DNA of 64,000 nt, taken from Xestospongia bergquistia. Taxonomy: Eukaryota; Porifera; Demospongiae; Haplosclerida; Petrosiidae. The stretch lies in contig OZ014422.1 of assembly GCA_963965975.1 (NCBI GenBank), forward strand, positions 6,365,701 through 6,429,700. Direction: 5' to 3'. Below are positions 10,590 through 23,200 of this stretch, in pieces. Each line of letters opens with the position of its first letter. Position 1 is the first letter of the stretch. Position numbers and translations under genes: made by a program. The notes beneath the pieces were generated by a model. That model worked only from the letters and a program-made list of their open reading frames with translations. It was not told the origin of the DNA and did no database searches.

Positions 10590-11290
10590 TCGATCTGTAT
10601 CTCCCACCTTCTCAACCAAACTTATTTCCCTCAGTTTGATGTGATTGTTGCCATCCGTTTATTGAAGAAAGTTTACAGTCAGAAGCATCAGCCTACTGTT
10701 TCAAAAACCATTATTTTACTTGTGCATATGAGGTGATCATTTGGAAGAACAATCACAGAACACAACAAGATGTAGTATCTATTACAGCACTTTTCATGAA
10801 GGAGTCAAATATCCAATCCTCAAAGAACTGTTATTGCATCTTAAGACTAGCTGTTGCAAGTTGGATGAAGAATGATTTAAAAGTGTGTGATAATGGCATC
10901 ATCGAACCATCTCCAGGTTGTGTCCAAATATGAAGAATATATATATGATCCCTAAACTGTTCTTTGCTACTGAGTAAAAGTCTAAACACCTCACAAAATT
11001 AATGAAGAAAAGCTGCAGGAATTTTGGGATAACTCAGATGATGGATATTACAGGAAATTCTCAGAACATGATCTGACATAATATGATTTACTCCATATAG
11101 ATTGGTATCCAATTACTGCGTTATATACAGATTAATTTTTTGCATGGTGATGCTAGCCTCTTCCTAAGACAGCTTCTCCTTGAAGTCAATGCTTACAAAT
11201 GCCTACTCCTGACCTCATTTTATTTGATGATTATTGGTTATCATTTGTTCTCTCTCGTTGTCTCAGAGTCCCTCTCTAGACTATTGAAGA
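10590..11290 (+). pseudogene. Decayed glycosyltransferase fragment (GT1-3 family)
   Basis: Plus-strand remnants in different frames match the C-terminal half of GT1-GT3. About 10618-10650 reads like the FPQFDV entry into the GT-A domain. 10733-10933 reads IIWKNNHRTQQDVVSITALF then RLAVASWMKNDL, with the DDD motif degraded to CDNG. About 11030-11060 matches the FWDNSDDGYY region, and 11140-11250 matches SLFLRQLLLEVNAY and the LMIIGYHLF remnant of DDYWLSF. There are several frameshifts and stops, and no N-terminal half. It is inverted relative to GT2. Clearly a pseudogene. Confidence 0.8.
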
Positions 11291-11834
11291 CTGTTCTACT
11301 ATCATGCATGCACGTGTATACTATAAACATCTATTTTTTTAAATTATGGTATTTATTATTCATTGAAATGGAGCAGAGAGAAGCATTTTATCCTACATTG
11401 TACCTTGTGAAGCAAGGAGTCCTTTGTGGCAGTTAGAATCTTTCTTGAGCAATATCAATGAATAACTTAATTTAATATCTTAATAGCACTGACCCTTTTC
11501 TCGTGCCTCATTTATCATGACAGGCTCTAAGCCATAACATGACAGCACAGATGGGTTAGTTTGTCATTATGGAACTATGAAAATTTATATAGCAAGAACT
11601 TTTCTGTATTTTTTAGTATATACAATTGAGCTCTAACATCTACATACTTTTTTATTTTAGACTCTGTATATTTTTAGAGAGATGCTTGACCTGATAATCC
11701 ATCAATCTTTAATACTTCTTTGTTGCCATAAGAGGAAATTGTGTCATTAGTTCCACCCCTAATTTATCCACCTATGAATATTGTAGATTTTGGTTCCAAT
11801 TAAGAAAGGCGGTGGATTTAAGTTCTTCATTGAG
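11291..11834. other. Spacer and promoter region of gene A
   Basis: No gene seen. The last 100 bp (AATTAAGAAAGGCGG, then the CACCC motif) are shared with the region just upstream of gene C, so it probably holds the gene A promoter and 5' UTR. Confidence 0.45.
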
Positions 11835-11842
11835 CCCCACCC
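11835..11842 (+). promoter_or_regulatory. Conserved CCCCACCC box just upstream of the gene A start
   Basis: GAGCCCCACCCTAA lies about 12-20 bp before the ATG. Equivalents precede gene B (CCTCACCC, 17261-17268), gene C (CCCCACCC, 25457-25464) and gene D (CCCCACCC, 30584-30591). It resembles a CACCC/KLF-Sp-type element, but in A-C the surrounding 5' UTR is simply duplicated; only D, whose flanks differ, is independent support. Confidence 0.4.
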
Positions 11843-11853
11843 TAAGTTTAGCA

Positions 11854-14800
11854 ATGGCTACCGCTTTTGAAAGTAAGCTAGAAGAGAAACCAGACCTTGA
11901 TGAGTTAATCCAACATGTTAGAGTTGGTAGTAACTGGTACTCGCTTGGTGTACTCCTCAAATTGGATGAAATTAAACTAAACGATATCAGAAAGATGGAT
12001 GAAGACAGTGATTTTAAAGCATCACAAATGTTTCAGTTATGGCTTAGGACCAACCCCAATGCTACAAGAAGACAAGTTATTAACACATTAAAAAAGGAAC
12101 CTATTAAAGCGGTTACTGTTGCTGATAATTATAAAAAAGCATTACAGAGTGAGCCTTCTGGTAAGGGTAGACTATTTTTTTAAAGAAAATACATTTAATT
12201 TTCTTTACTTTTCAATATAGCTCAAGTATTTGAAGATACAACTGATCAGATTGCACCATTAGATCAAAATGACAGAACTAGTGATGAACGCAGTGCTATT
12301 TGTATATTTCAATGTCACTTTGGAAGATTACAACAATCTTTACAGAATCTTATCGATGTAGCTCATATTCTTCATGATGAGAAGATAATATCAGAGAAAG
12401 TGCTTAATAATAGTATGGAAATTGCCTCACAGACACTATCAGACAGAAGAAGAATTCTGCTAACTGCTTTACGTGATGCTATTCACACCGACCACCAATT
12501 TCTAAAGGTGTTTGCTGAAGTGCTTTTAAAGTTCACTGAAAATGTACCATTAGCTAATGCTATTTTGAAAGATTACAGTAAGTGTGTTAGTTTTTAATGC
12601 ATATGTATGTATGTTAACCATTCACAGTCCATGTATAACTGTGTATGTGTGTGTGTGTGTGTGTTGTGTGTCATGCATAATTAATATATTATACCTTCGG
12701 TAATTGTGTTCTCTTAATTATAGGATCAATCATTGAAAATGACGGTCATGAAGATGAATACAATGATGGTAAATCATTAGATACTAGAACATAATCTTTA
12801 TATAATATGCACCAAGTAAAAATAGGAAATTCATTATATTGTTAATTTTATATATTAAGTCTTTGCTGTAGATCTAGAGCCTGCTTTATCTGACAGAGAA
12901 ATTGAGCAAGGACAGCCTACTACTGAGAGTCAAGGTAAGAAGATAGCATCCAACTGCATTATTTGATATCAATTTTAGAAGTAATGTCAAGTCATGTTAT
13001 TCCTATTGCTATGAAACCCGTATTTAATGAAATTAGAAGCAAGTTTGGATTAGTACTCTTTAAAGTCCGAAATGCTATTTTAAAGAAACCACCCCCATTA
13101 GAGGATGTGAAAATGTTACTTGAAGGCACTTATGTTGAGCTGAAGTCTCAAATAGCTCATGCTACTACCATTAATGAAGTCATCAAAATAGTACAAGATA
13201 AATGTACACTTATTGATATCAGTTATCTGGAGATAATAGTTAAGGCATTCGATATCCAAGAAGCCAAAAGCCATATTGATGAATACAAAAGTGCAAAAGA
13301 TCAGTTTTGTAAAACTGTGTCTGTTCATCTTTGTCTTGATCAAAGTTTTAAAGAAGCAAATACCTCATCTTCTCTCAGATGTGAAACAGCCACGTTCACA
13401 TTGGACTGGGAACCTGAGAATTGTGTGATAAATTACATCAAAGAAATCCTCTCTGAATGCTTTCAAAAACTCTCTAGATATGTTCAAGTTGAAATTATTA
13501 AAAAGACCAATTCCATTGAAGTGGTCTGTACATTTCCACTTAGTTTGGCTGTTCTATTGATTGCTAAAGCTCACGAAACTATTGACCATATTAAGAAGAG
13601 AGGATTGATTAGACTAAAAATTGGTCATTGCCTTATTTATGATAAACGCAAAACAGACAAGGTATTAAGACATAAATGCAAATTTCATTTTTTATGTTCA
13701 TGTTGATAGGACAATGAGATAATAGACCTTAAGAAGAAAGTAAATGATTTAGAAGACAGACTTAAGAAAGTGACAACTGAAAAAGACCAGAAGACAAAAG
13801 AATTGCAAGGTATAATGGTGATAGATTGTTAAGTAGTCAATTAACTTTATCAATATGTTATAGATTCTAGCATTGAATTAGAAATGTTAAAGAAAGTGAG
13901 CAGAGCAAAAACACTAGAGACAGAGCGGTACCGATTGACATCTGTTCTACAAGGAAAAGAATGTAAGCAGTATGATACTAAGCTACCTTTCTAATAATTA
14001 ATAATATTAGTAGACAGACAAGAAGAAATAAATCAGTTGACTAGAGAAAAAGAAGGTATTAAGTTATAATACATTTAGTAATATGTATAGTATCTATGTT
14101 TTTATTAGCTGCTAATAAACTATTAGTAGACTCACAAGAAGATGTAGAAAAACTGCAGGAAATAGTTTCAAGACTAACTGTGGAACTAAATGAAAAAAAG
14201 ACAATGATCACCAAATTGATAGAGAACAAGAAAAGTAAAATATAAATACATTATAATTGTTTTAGTACATGGCTTCATGTACAATGAATATCCAATAGGC
14301 CTGATATCTCGCATAGCAGAAGTAAGTGCTTGGTTCAAGTCTGACAAAGTCAAGTCAGACAAAGTCAAGTTTAGTCAGAGTCTTGATGAGATAGTAACTG
14401 ATGAAACATCAGCAGACAAACAAAAAGAGATAAATCAGTTTACTAGAGAAAAAGAAGGTATTAAGTTATGCTACTTTTAGTAATGTGTATAGTATCTATG
14501 TTTTTATTAGTTACTGATAAACTACTAGTAGAGACACAAGAAAATATAAAAAAACTGCAGGAAAAAGTCTCAACACTAACTTCGCAATTAAATGAAAGAG
14601 AGACAAAGATCACCCAATTGATAGACAGCAGGAAAAGTAAAGTATAAATACATTTATAATTGTTTTAGTTCATGACTTCATATATAATGAATATCCACTA
14701 GGTCTGATATCTCGCATAGCGGAAGTAAGCGATCAGTTCAAGTCTGACAATCTTGAGTTTAGTCAAAAACTTAATGAGATAGTAACTGATGAAACAGAGG

Positions 14801-16152
14801 AGGTAGGAATATCAGCCACTCAAGGTATATACATGCTCATGTTGTATACTGTTGTCTTGGCTATTTTTATTTATAATATCAACATTTATTCAGGCATATT
14901 AGTGATTATTGTTTTTTTACCTCTATAAATTGATGGTTTAAATAGATGTACAACTAGAAATGCAACATTCAGAATAATAGACCTTTCAATTGCTTTTATT
15001 AATTCATAAATGAAAACTGACTTACAGGTCAAAGGCCTGTAGGAGCCCATACTCATGGATTGTGGAGTACCCCTATTGTGGTTTCAGGCTACACCCTAGG
15101 TCACTTTTCTCACAAGTATTTTATGCCATAGCATTTTACAGACAGACAGATATTTAATACTTACCTCACTAAGAAAGATTGTATTCAAGTACTAATTAAG
15201 TGAAATAATCTTTCTGTTAAATGCCTGTTTGTTGCCAACTTTATTCACAAAGTAGTAAACATTTATAGCTACATCTAACTTATTATTTTAACAGTAAATA
15301 TTTATATAAAATGTTATATCATTATGCTGCTTACTTGTATGCTAAAATGTTCATATAATAGGATACTCTGGATTTATTGAGTGGTGTGATGATAGAATTG
15401 TTGAGCTTAGCTCACCAAATATGGAACAATGTGAAAAAGTAGTCACTAAATTAAAGGAAGAAAAACAATTAGGACAAGAATGGAGCATTCGCCTTAAAAA
15501 GTCATCTTCTAAGATTGCTCTAGCAATTATTAATGATCTTAATGAGTGTGCAGTGACAACTCTTGATATACGATACACTCCATTGACTAGTTCTTTTATG
15601 TCTACACTATCTGACATTCTCAGCGAAAATAAAACATTGAAGAGATTAGTCTTTTTTGACTCTCCATTTCCTGGTGGTGATATGAAGCAGCTAACTAGAG
15701 CTATCTCTACTAACAATACACTTGAGGAGTTAGTCTTGGAAAATGTTCCTGTCAATGATGAAGATACAACTTACTTGTCCGACATGTTAAAAAATAACCA
15801 AACGCTAAAGTTACTACGTCTCATTGCATGTAATATCACTGATAATGGCATTCACAATATATATGAAGGGCTAGTAAAAAATAAAGCAATGACCAGATTA
15901 TTCTTCAGTAATAATCCTCAAATCACTTCTGCTAGTACTAATGTAATAGTAGACCTAATGCGGAATACTAAATCGTTACAAGAGCTACATCTTGCAGCTA
16001 CTTCACTTGAAGAGAAGGACATTGAAACTATTTGTAATGCACTTGTTAAAATTGATACAATGGAGATACTAATGTTGTCTAAAAGACATCAGAAGCATTG
16101 TCAGACATTTGACTGTTATGATTATATTAAAAGCAAACTTCATTTTTGGTAA
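11854..16152 (+). CDS. Gene A: Death-CARD-module X-coiled coil-LRR protein
   Basis: Thirteen exons stay in frame and give about 1029 aa: 11854-12160, 12221-12577, 12724-12768, 12872-12934, 12979-13661, 13710-13809, 13864-13962, 14011-14055, 14109-14234, 14266-14457, 14511-14636, 14669-14824, 15362-16152. Nearly all junctions are phase 1; the module X/coiled-coil junction is phase 0. Death domain: residues about 15-100 (LGVLLKLDEIKLNDIRKM, then FQLWLRTNP). CARD-like helices: about 135-220 (VFAEVLLKFTENVPLANAIL). Module X: 258-485. Coiled coil: 486-766. Ribonuclease-inhibitor-type LRRs of about 28 residues: 800-1015, e.g. NNTLEELVLENVPVNDED. The start codon (AGCAATGGC) is conserved in B and C; an in-frame ATG 42 nt upstream is less likely. 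No NACHT. Likely a cytosolic death-fold signalling or sensing protein; ligand unknown. Exon calls are by eye. Confidence 0.8.
12643..12672. repeat. (GT)n microsatellite in intron 2 of gene A
   Basis: A run of GTGTATGTGTGTGTGTGTG lies in the intron after the CARD exon. Genes B and C have shorter GT-rich tracts at the same place (18084-18100 and about 26265-26282). Confidence 0.8.
14825..15361 (+). other. 537 nt intron before the LRR exon of gene A
   Basis: This is the largest gene A intron. It contains a segment (TTACAGGTCAAAGGCCTGTA, about 15024-15043) also present in the same intron of C (about 28616-28635) and D (about 35180-35199). The LRR exon therefore duplicated together with its upstream intron. 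No gene within it. Confidence 0.6.
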
Positions 16153-17259
16153 TATAACAAACTCTGAAATGATACATATATAGTAGCTATTGTCTGTAGA
16201 ACACACAACACACAGTGTCTATTATTACTAACATTATGAATTTTGCTTTTTTTACTAGTAGTTCTGATTTTACTTTTTTTAATGATATTTATTATTTCTC
16301 TTTTATGTAACAGTTGTTGAATATTTATAACTCTCATTGTTGTTCTAAACTTTAACTATCTGATTTTTATTGTTGTTAAAAAGGCTTAGAGTGGGGTCTA
16401 GCAACAGTATCAAAGTAATATAAAGCTTATCCTCAGAACATTTTGACACAAACAGTGTGCCACACTCTAAAATTTTCACTTCTGCTTCCATAAAATTAAG
16501 GATTGTTCAATACATAATTAATTTAGCACCCTCAATAACACATTATGTTTAGCATCAAAACTATACTATTGCTTTCACTTAATCTGCTCATGACAGAACT
16601 CATAATAAAAATGGAGTCTCATCCCCAGACTTGCTGTGAAGAGTGGGTACTCTGGGGATGAGACCATGGAGGGAATGAGTAGGTATACTTCCCACATAAT
16701 GAATGAAATTTGTGTAGCCCAAGAGCAGTTACTGTTTCATAAACAATGTAACCTATATTCTATACAATCTATGAAAATAGTAGCTACTTTGCACAAAATG
16801 TCAATTTTTGGTACTTGCTATTTCCCTCACATTTTATTTTAGTCTTACATCGCCTACATTTAATTTCTGGGGGAGAGAGACTCTGTAAGTGAAAAATTGT
16901 TCCTGCACAGATCTGTACTGTGCTAGTCAAAATGCTTTCAGCAATGCTACATCATTACGTCATTGCTATTAGTCTGTTAGAGTGCAGCAATCTCATGTAT
17001 CCTCTTTATATAACGACAATATAAGACAGGAGAATCTTCAAACAAGTAGCTTTCCATCATAAACAGGTGTACTTGTCATCATATACATAAGATATATTCG
17101 TTAGCAATAAAAAAATTATTGCCATGTTTACTCTCTGACACACCCATTCACTGATTAGCACAGAGTATCACTCCCAAGAAACTTGAGATTATTTATGACT
17201 CGTGAATATTGTATCTATGCATAATTTCTATTATGGCGTGATTTGAGTTTTTTCATTGA
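16153..17259. repeat. Gene A-B spacer, duplicated before gene C
   Basis: From about 16381 (AGGCTTAGAGTGGGGTCTAG) to the gene B start, this is near-identical to 24509-25475 before gene C, with small indels. It includes a hairpin: GTCTCATCCCCAGA at 16616-16629 and its perfect complement at 16651-16664. The 5' part (16153-16380) is the 3' flank shared by the LRR genes. No coding region seen. Confidence 0.75.
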
Positions 17260-17279
17260 GCCTCACCCTAACTTTAGCA

Positions 17280-20200
17280 ATGGCTGAAAACAAGCTAGAA
17301 GAGAAACCGAACCTTGCTGAGTTAATCCAGCATGTTAGGGTTGGAAGTAAATGGCACCTGCTTGGTGTACTCCTCGAATTAGACGAAGTTAAACTAAATG
17401 ATATCAGAAGGATGACAGAAGGCAGTGATTTTAAAGCATTAAAAATGTTCCAGTTGTGGCTTAACACCAACCCCAATGCTACAAGAAGACAAGTTATTGA
17501 CGCATTAAAAAAGGAACCTGTTAAAGAGATGACTGTTGCTGATAATTATGAAAAAATATTACAGAGTGAGCCTTCTGGTAAGGATAGATTATTTTCTTAA
17601 AGAAAATAATTTCAATTTTTTCACTTCTCATTATAGCTCAAGTATTTGAAGATACAACTGATCAGATTGCACCATTAGATCAAAGTGACAGAACTAGTTA
17701 TGAACACAATGCTATTAGCATATTTCAATGTCACTTTAGAAGACTACAACAATTTTTACAGAATCCTATCAGTGTAGCTCGTTTTCTTCATAATGAGAAG
17801 ATAATATCAGAGGCGGTGCTTAATAGTGTCAAATCTGCTTCACAGACACTAGGAGACAGAAGAATAATTTTGCTAACTGCTTTACAGGATGCTATTAACA
17901 CCAACTACCAATTTCTAAAGGTGTTTGCTGAAGTGCTTTTAAAGTTCACAGAAAATGTACCATTAGCTAATGCTATTTTGAAGGACTACAGTAAGTGTGT
18001 GTGTATTTACTGCATATGTATGTATGTTGACCATACAGAGTTTAATTGCATGTGTGTATTTATGTACATGTGCTTGCATGCGTGTGTGTGTGTGGGTGGG
18101 TGAGTGCATAATTAGTATATTTTACTTATGGGTAATTGTGTTCTCTTATAGGAACAATTATTGAAAATGATACTGACTACTATGATGGTAAATATTATAC
18201 TATGTAAATAAGTATCATCTTAAAATTGTTTTGGAATATACTGATCTCACAATAAAACCTTTGAGTTGTGAAGATTAGAAAATTGGTAGCAGTGCCTTTA
18301 TTATATAGAATTCAGAAGTATAACTTAAAAGCCAAAGAAGCATGATCAGTCATGCATTTTGAATACCAGTTTCAGTTCAATATAACACACACAGACCTCA
18401 TGCCAGTTATGAATATACATAAAGTCTGAGTTCTTAAATTGCTAGTTCCTTCATTACAAAATAGTAGCAGGTTTATATGGACCTAATGACAAACTTTATC
18501 TTTTCTGTCATTGTTGATGGGTCTATAAACCTGCCAAGTTTAGATTTATATCCACACCTATTTGATAAACATATCACATGATCATTTGCTTGCTTGCTGT
18601 TGTTTGATTGTGTGTTATCTTCAGGACAATTATAACTAAACTATTGTCAATTGCCACACTTGTTGTTCATATTTTATGTTTGAAACATCATCTGTTGCCT
18701 ATTCCATTCAGTAGATTTTCATGAAGTTGCAGTGATCAATGGATCTGCATGAAAGCTTGCTAAATATTAGGCTGACTAATATTACTGTATAATACTATGA
18801 CTGTGTCTAAGGTTCTACTTTGTATTATAATACATATTTTCTTATACATAGTACCTACTTCTCCAAATATAACTATGGCTCCAAGTTTGAATCTATCTTT
18901 TTCTGATAATACTAGAACTGTTAATATCATTATCACATTATGGCCTCTTGGCTTTATTTATGGCAGGATTGGTTAATATATACTTTCTTATAGGTAATGT
19001 AGAGTATTTGTCACTCTCAATACCAACATGAGATTGATCAGGAGTTTTAATAGAATAAGAGTCATTCTAAGAAATTGTGTTAGTTGACTGAAAAATATCA
19101 TTATAAATTTGTACAAAGAACATGATATATACATATATGCACCAAAATGAAAAATGGATCATGTGTTTGTTCATTGTTATAGCTCTAAAGCCTGCTTTAC
19201 CTGACAGAGAAATTGAACTAGGACAGCCTACTACTGAGAGTAAGGCTAAGATAATGATAGAATGCAGCTATGTTATTTGATCCTTCTTTTAGATGCAATG
19301 TCATGTCGTATTACTCATGCTATGAAACCTTTATTTACTGAAATAAGGAGCAAGTTTGGAAGGACATTCTTTAGAGTCCGAAAAGCTATTTCAAAGAATT
19401 CTCCACTCATAGAGGACCTCAAAACGTTCCTTCAAGACAGCTTCCCAGATCTGAAGCCTCAAATATCTCATGTTAAAACTATTGATGAGATCCTTGATAT
19501 AATACTAAAAAAGTGTACACTTATTGATATCAGTTACTTGGAAATAATTGTTGAAGAATTTGACATCCAAGAAGCTAAAAGTTATATTGAGGAATACAAA
19601 AGTTATATAAAAGAGATTTGTAAAACTTTGTCTGTTAAGCTTTGTCTTGATGAAAGTTTTAATGTGAAGAATTCATCTTCTCTCAAAGGTGAAACAGCCA
19701 CTTTCATATTTGATTGGGATCCTGACGATTGTACGATAAATGATATTGAAGAAATCCTCTCTGTATGTCTTGAAGAACTGTCTATACATGTTCAAGTTGA
19801 AACCATTAAAACAATTAATATAGAAGAGAGACTTAAGAAAGTGACAACTGAAAAAGACCAGAAGACAAAAGAACTGCAAGGTGATAATAGTGATGGATTA
19901 TTAAGTAGTCAATTAACTCTTTCAATCTGTTACAGATTTTAACATTGAACTAAAAATGTTAAAGAAAATGAATGGAGCAAAAACACTAGAGTACCAATCT
20001 GTTCTACAAAGAAAAGAAGGTAAGTTGTATGATACTAAGCTACTTTTCTAATAATTAATTTTAATAGTAAAGATAGATCAGTTGACTAGAGAAAAAGAAG
20101 GTATTAAGTTATGCTACTTTAAATAATATGTATGGTATATATGTTTTTATTAGCTGCTAATAAGCTATTAGTAGACTCACAAAAAGATGTAGAAAAACTG

Positions 20201-23200
20201 CAGGAAATAGTTTCAAAACTAACTGGGGAACTAAATGAAAAAAAGACAATGATCACCAAATTGATAGAGAGCAGGAAAAGTAAAATATAAATACATTATA
20301 ATTGTTTTAGTTCTTGGCTTCATGTACAATGAATATCCATTAGGTCTGATATCTCGCATAGCAAAAGTAAGTGCTTGGTTCAAGTCTGACAAAGTCAAGT
20401 CTGACAATCTTGAGTTTAGTCAAAGACTTGATGAGATAGTTACTGATGAAACATCAGCAGACAAACAAAAAGAGATAAATCAGTTGACTAGAGAAAAAGA
20501 AGGTATTAAGCTATGATACATTTAGTAATATATATAGTATATATGTTTTTATTAGATGCTAATAAACTATTAGTAGCCACACAAGAAAATCTAGAAATAT
20601 TGCAGGAAAAAGTTTCTACACTAACTTGGCAACTAAATGAAAGAGAGAAAAATATTACCCAATTGACAGAAAACATGAAAGGTAAAAATATAAATACATT
20701 TATAATTGTTTTAGTTCATGACTTCATGTGCAATGAATATACATTAGGCCTGATGTCTTGCATAAGAGATAATGGTGCTAGATTATTAAGCAGTCAATTA
20801 ACTCTTTCAATCTGTTACAGACTCTAACAAGAAACTAGAAATGCAAAAGAAAATGAATGGAGCACAAACACTAGAGTACCAATCTGTTCTACAAAGAAAA
20901 GAAGGTAAGTTGTATGATACTAAGCTACGTTTCTAATAATTAATATTGATAGAAAAGATAAATCATTTAACTAGAGAAAAAGAAGGTATTAAGATATACT
21001 ACTTTTAATAATATTTATAGTATATATGTTTTTATTAGCTACTAATAAACTATTAGTAGACACACAAGAAAATCTAAAAATACTGCATGAAGAAGTTTCT
21101 ACACTAACTTGGCAACTAAATCAAAGAGAGAAAAATAGTACCCAATGGACAGAAAACATGAAAGGTAAAAATATGAAGACATTTATAATTGTTTTAGTTC
21201 ATGACTTCATGTGCAATGAATATCCATTAGGCCTGATATCTCGCATAAGAGATAATGGTGCTAGATTATTAAGCAGTCAATTAACTCTTTCAATCTGTTA
21301 CAGACTCTAACAAGAAACTAGAAATGCAAAAGAAGATGAGCAGAGCAAAAACACTAGAGATAGAGAAGTACCGAGTGAGATTTGTTCAACAGCAAGGAAA
21401 AGAAAGTAAGCAGTATGATATTAAGCTGCTTTTCTAATAATTAATAATGTTAGTAGATAGACAAGGAGAGATAAATCAGTTGAGTAGAGAAAAAGAAGGT
21501 ATTAAGTTACGCTACTTTTAGTAATATGTATAGTATATATGTTTTTATTAGCTACTGATAAACAAGTAGTAGACACACAAGAAAATCAAGAAATTCTGCA
21601 GGAAAAAGCTTCACCACTAACTTGCCAATTAAACGAAAGACAGACAAAGATCACCCAATTGATAGAGAGCAGGAAAGGTATGGTAAACTTCAATGATGAG
21701 AAATAAATCATGACTTATGTATTCACATGAAAGAGAGTCACATATTATAGCTTTTATTAATATATTTTTTACATGTAATGTAGAGAACCATTTCTCTTTG
21801 TACCTGTCACACTGTTTTACTATGACAATTTAATTATTATAATTATTAATTTTTAATACCATTCATTGTAAAAGTAATTTTTTACAAAATGTTCATAATT
21901 AGAGGGCATATAGTTACAATAAAAATGTTACTGCATTACTTAAACAGTTTATAAAACCATCACAACACATTACTGTCTATATAATTTTTAGGTTTAGAAA
22001 CATTAAAACAAACTGATTCATTAATTCAAGAAAAAGGAGAAAACAGCACACAAGTATCTATTATAGCAGGTGGTACAGCAGTGACTACTAAAGATGTTGA
22101 ATGTCAGTTCAATTATCTTGTTCCTTCTCTTGGTACGTGAATAATATTATCTATTATATTGTCATATTGATATATCTTACATATTAGATCAACTAGAGTA
22201 TCTTGATGGTACTGGTGTTCATTTAGCAGGTAAAACACTATTCCTTATACAAGGAGAATCTACTCAGTTATTAAATTGGGAGGAGTATGGTTTAAGGATT
22301 AATGTACCTCATGGAATGACACCTCCTGGAGAAATATGTGAAATATCTATTGCAGCAATTGTAGGGGGAAAGTTTGAGTTTCCCTCTGGTACATCACTAG
22401 TCAGTGCTATTTACGCCATTTCTGTTTCCAGAGCCCTCCTCCAACCTGTCCAGTTATCCATTCAACATTGTGTATCTTTAGAGACACAAGAACACACTAG
22501 TTACCTCAGTTTTGTTACAGCTGATCTCTATCAATCTGTACTACCATACAAGTTTAAACTAGAGCAAGGAGGGCAGTTCTATCCTGGACACCAATATGGC
22601 AGTATTTCTACTCAGTTCTCTTTAAAAGCAATTGTTAAAGCTGTCTTGAGACCAATAAGATGGCTATTAGGTTATGAAGATGATGAAGATAGTACTAGTC
22701 CTGAACAGGTTCCTCTGTCACAATCTTCATCATCTGATGATGATTCTCTTTTTGTGGATGCCTCAGAAGTAACAGTTTCTATGATGAACAAAGGTTTTTA
22801 AACAACATATTTTTATAGTTATCATATTAATATTTCATTAGATGAGCCTTCTTTAAGATGTTCTCCAGTCAATCTGTATGTTGGTCAAGTAGTGTATGAA
22901 GTGGAAAGCCAAACTCAATGGTTGATGAGATTTTTGGTTTCACTACATCTTGATGCTCTTTTACAGGTAAGAGTTTTGTAGTACTGAGTGACTCTGATAT
23001 TTGTTCCAATTATATATAGTATATTCACACTTCACTTCCAAATGCCAAAAAAGATGTCCATATATACTTCAAATTTCAAGAGGAGAATGGATATATTGAA
23101 TTAATTATTAGAGAAGAAGATCATCCTTTTCCTCAAGGATGGAATATTTATCCACATTTCTATCCTACTAGGGTACATGACAATGTTTTAATAACTAGAT

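Noticed and set aside
12979-13661. A NACHT NTPase domain in module X
   Set aside because: No Walker A or Walker B motif is present in any of the four copies.
15351-15755. Minus-strand frames of 134 codons, repeated at 28943 and 35503
   Set aside because: Conserved only because they lie opposite the duplicated LRR exons; splice phases and domain match support the plus strand.
23140-23172. Pro-His-Phe-Tyr in gene B as an autoprocessing site
   Set aside because: Lacks the Ser nucleophile and lies inside the UPA-like segment; the Gln-Phe-Ser in the last ZU5 strand is better placed.
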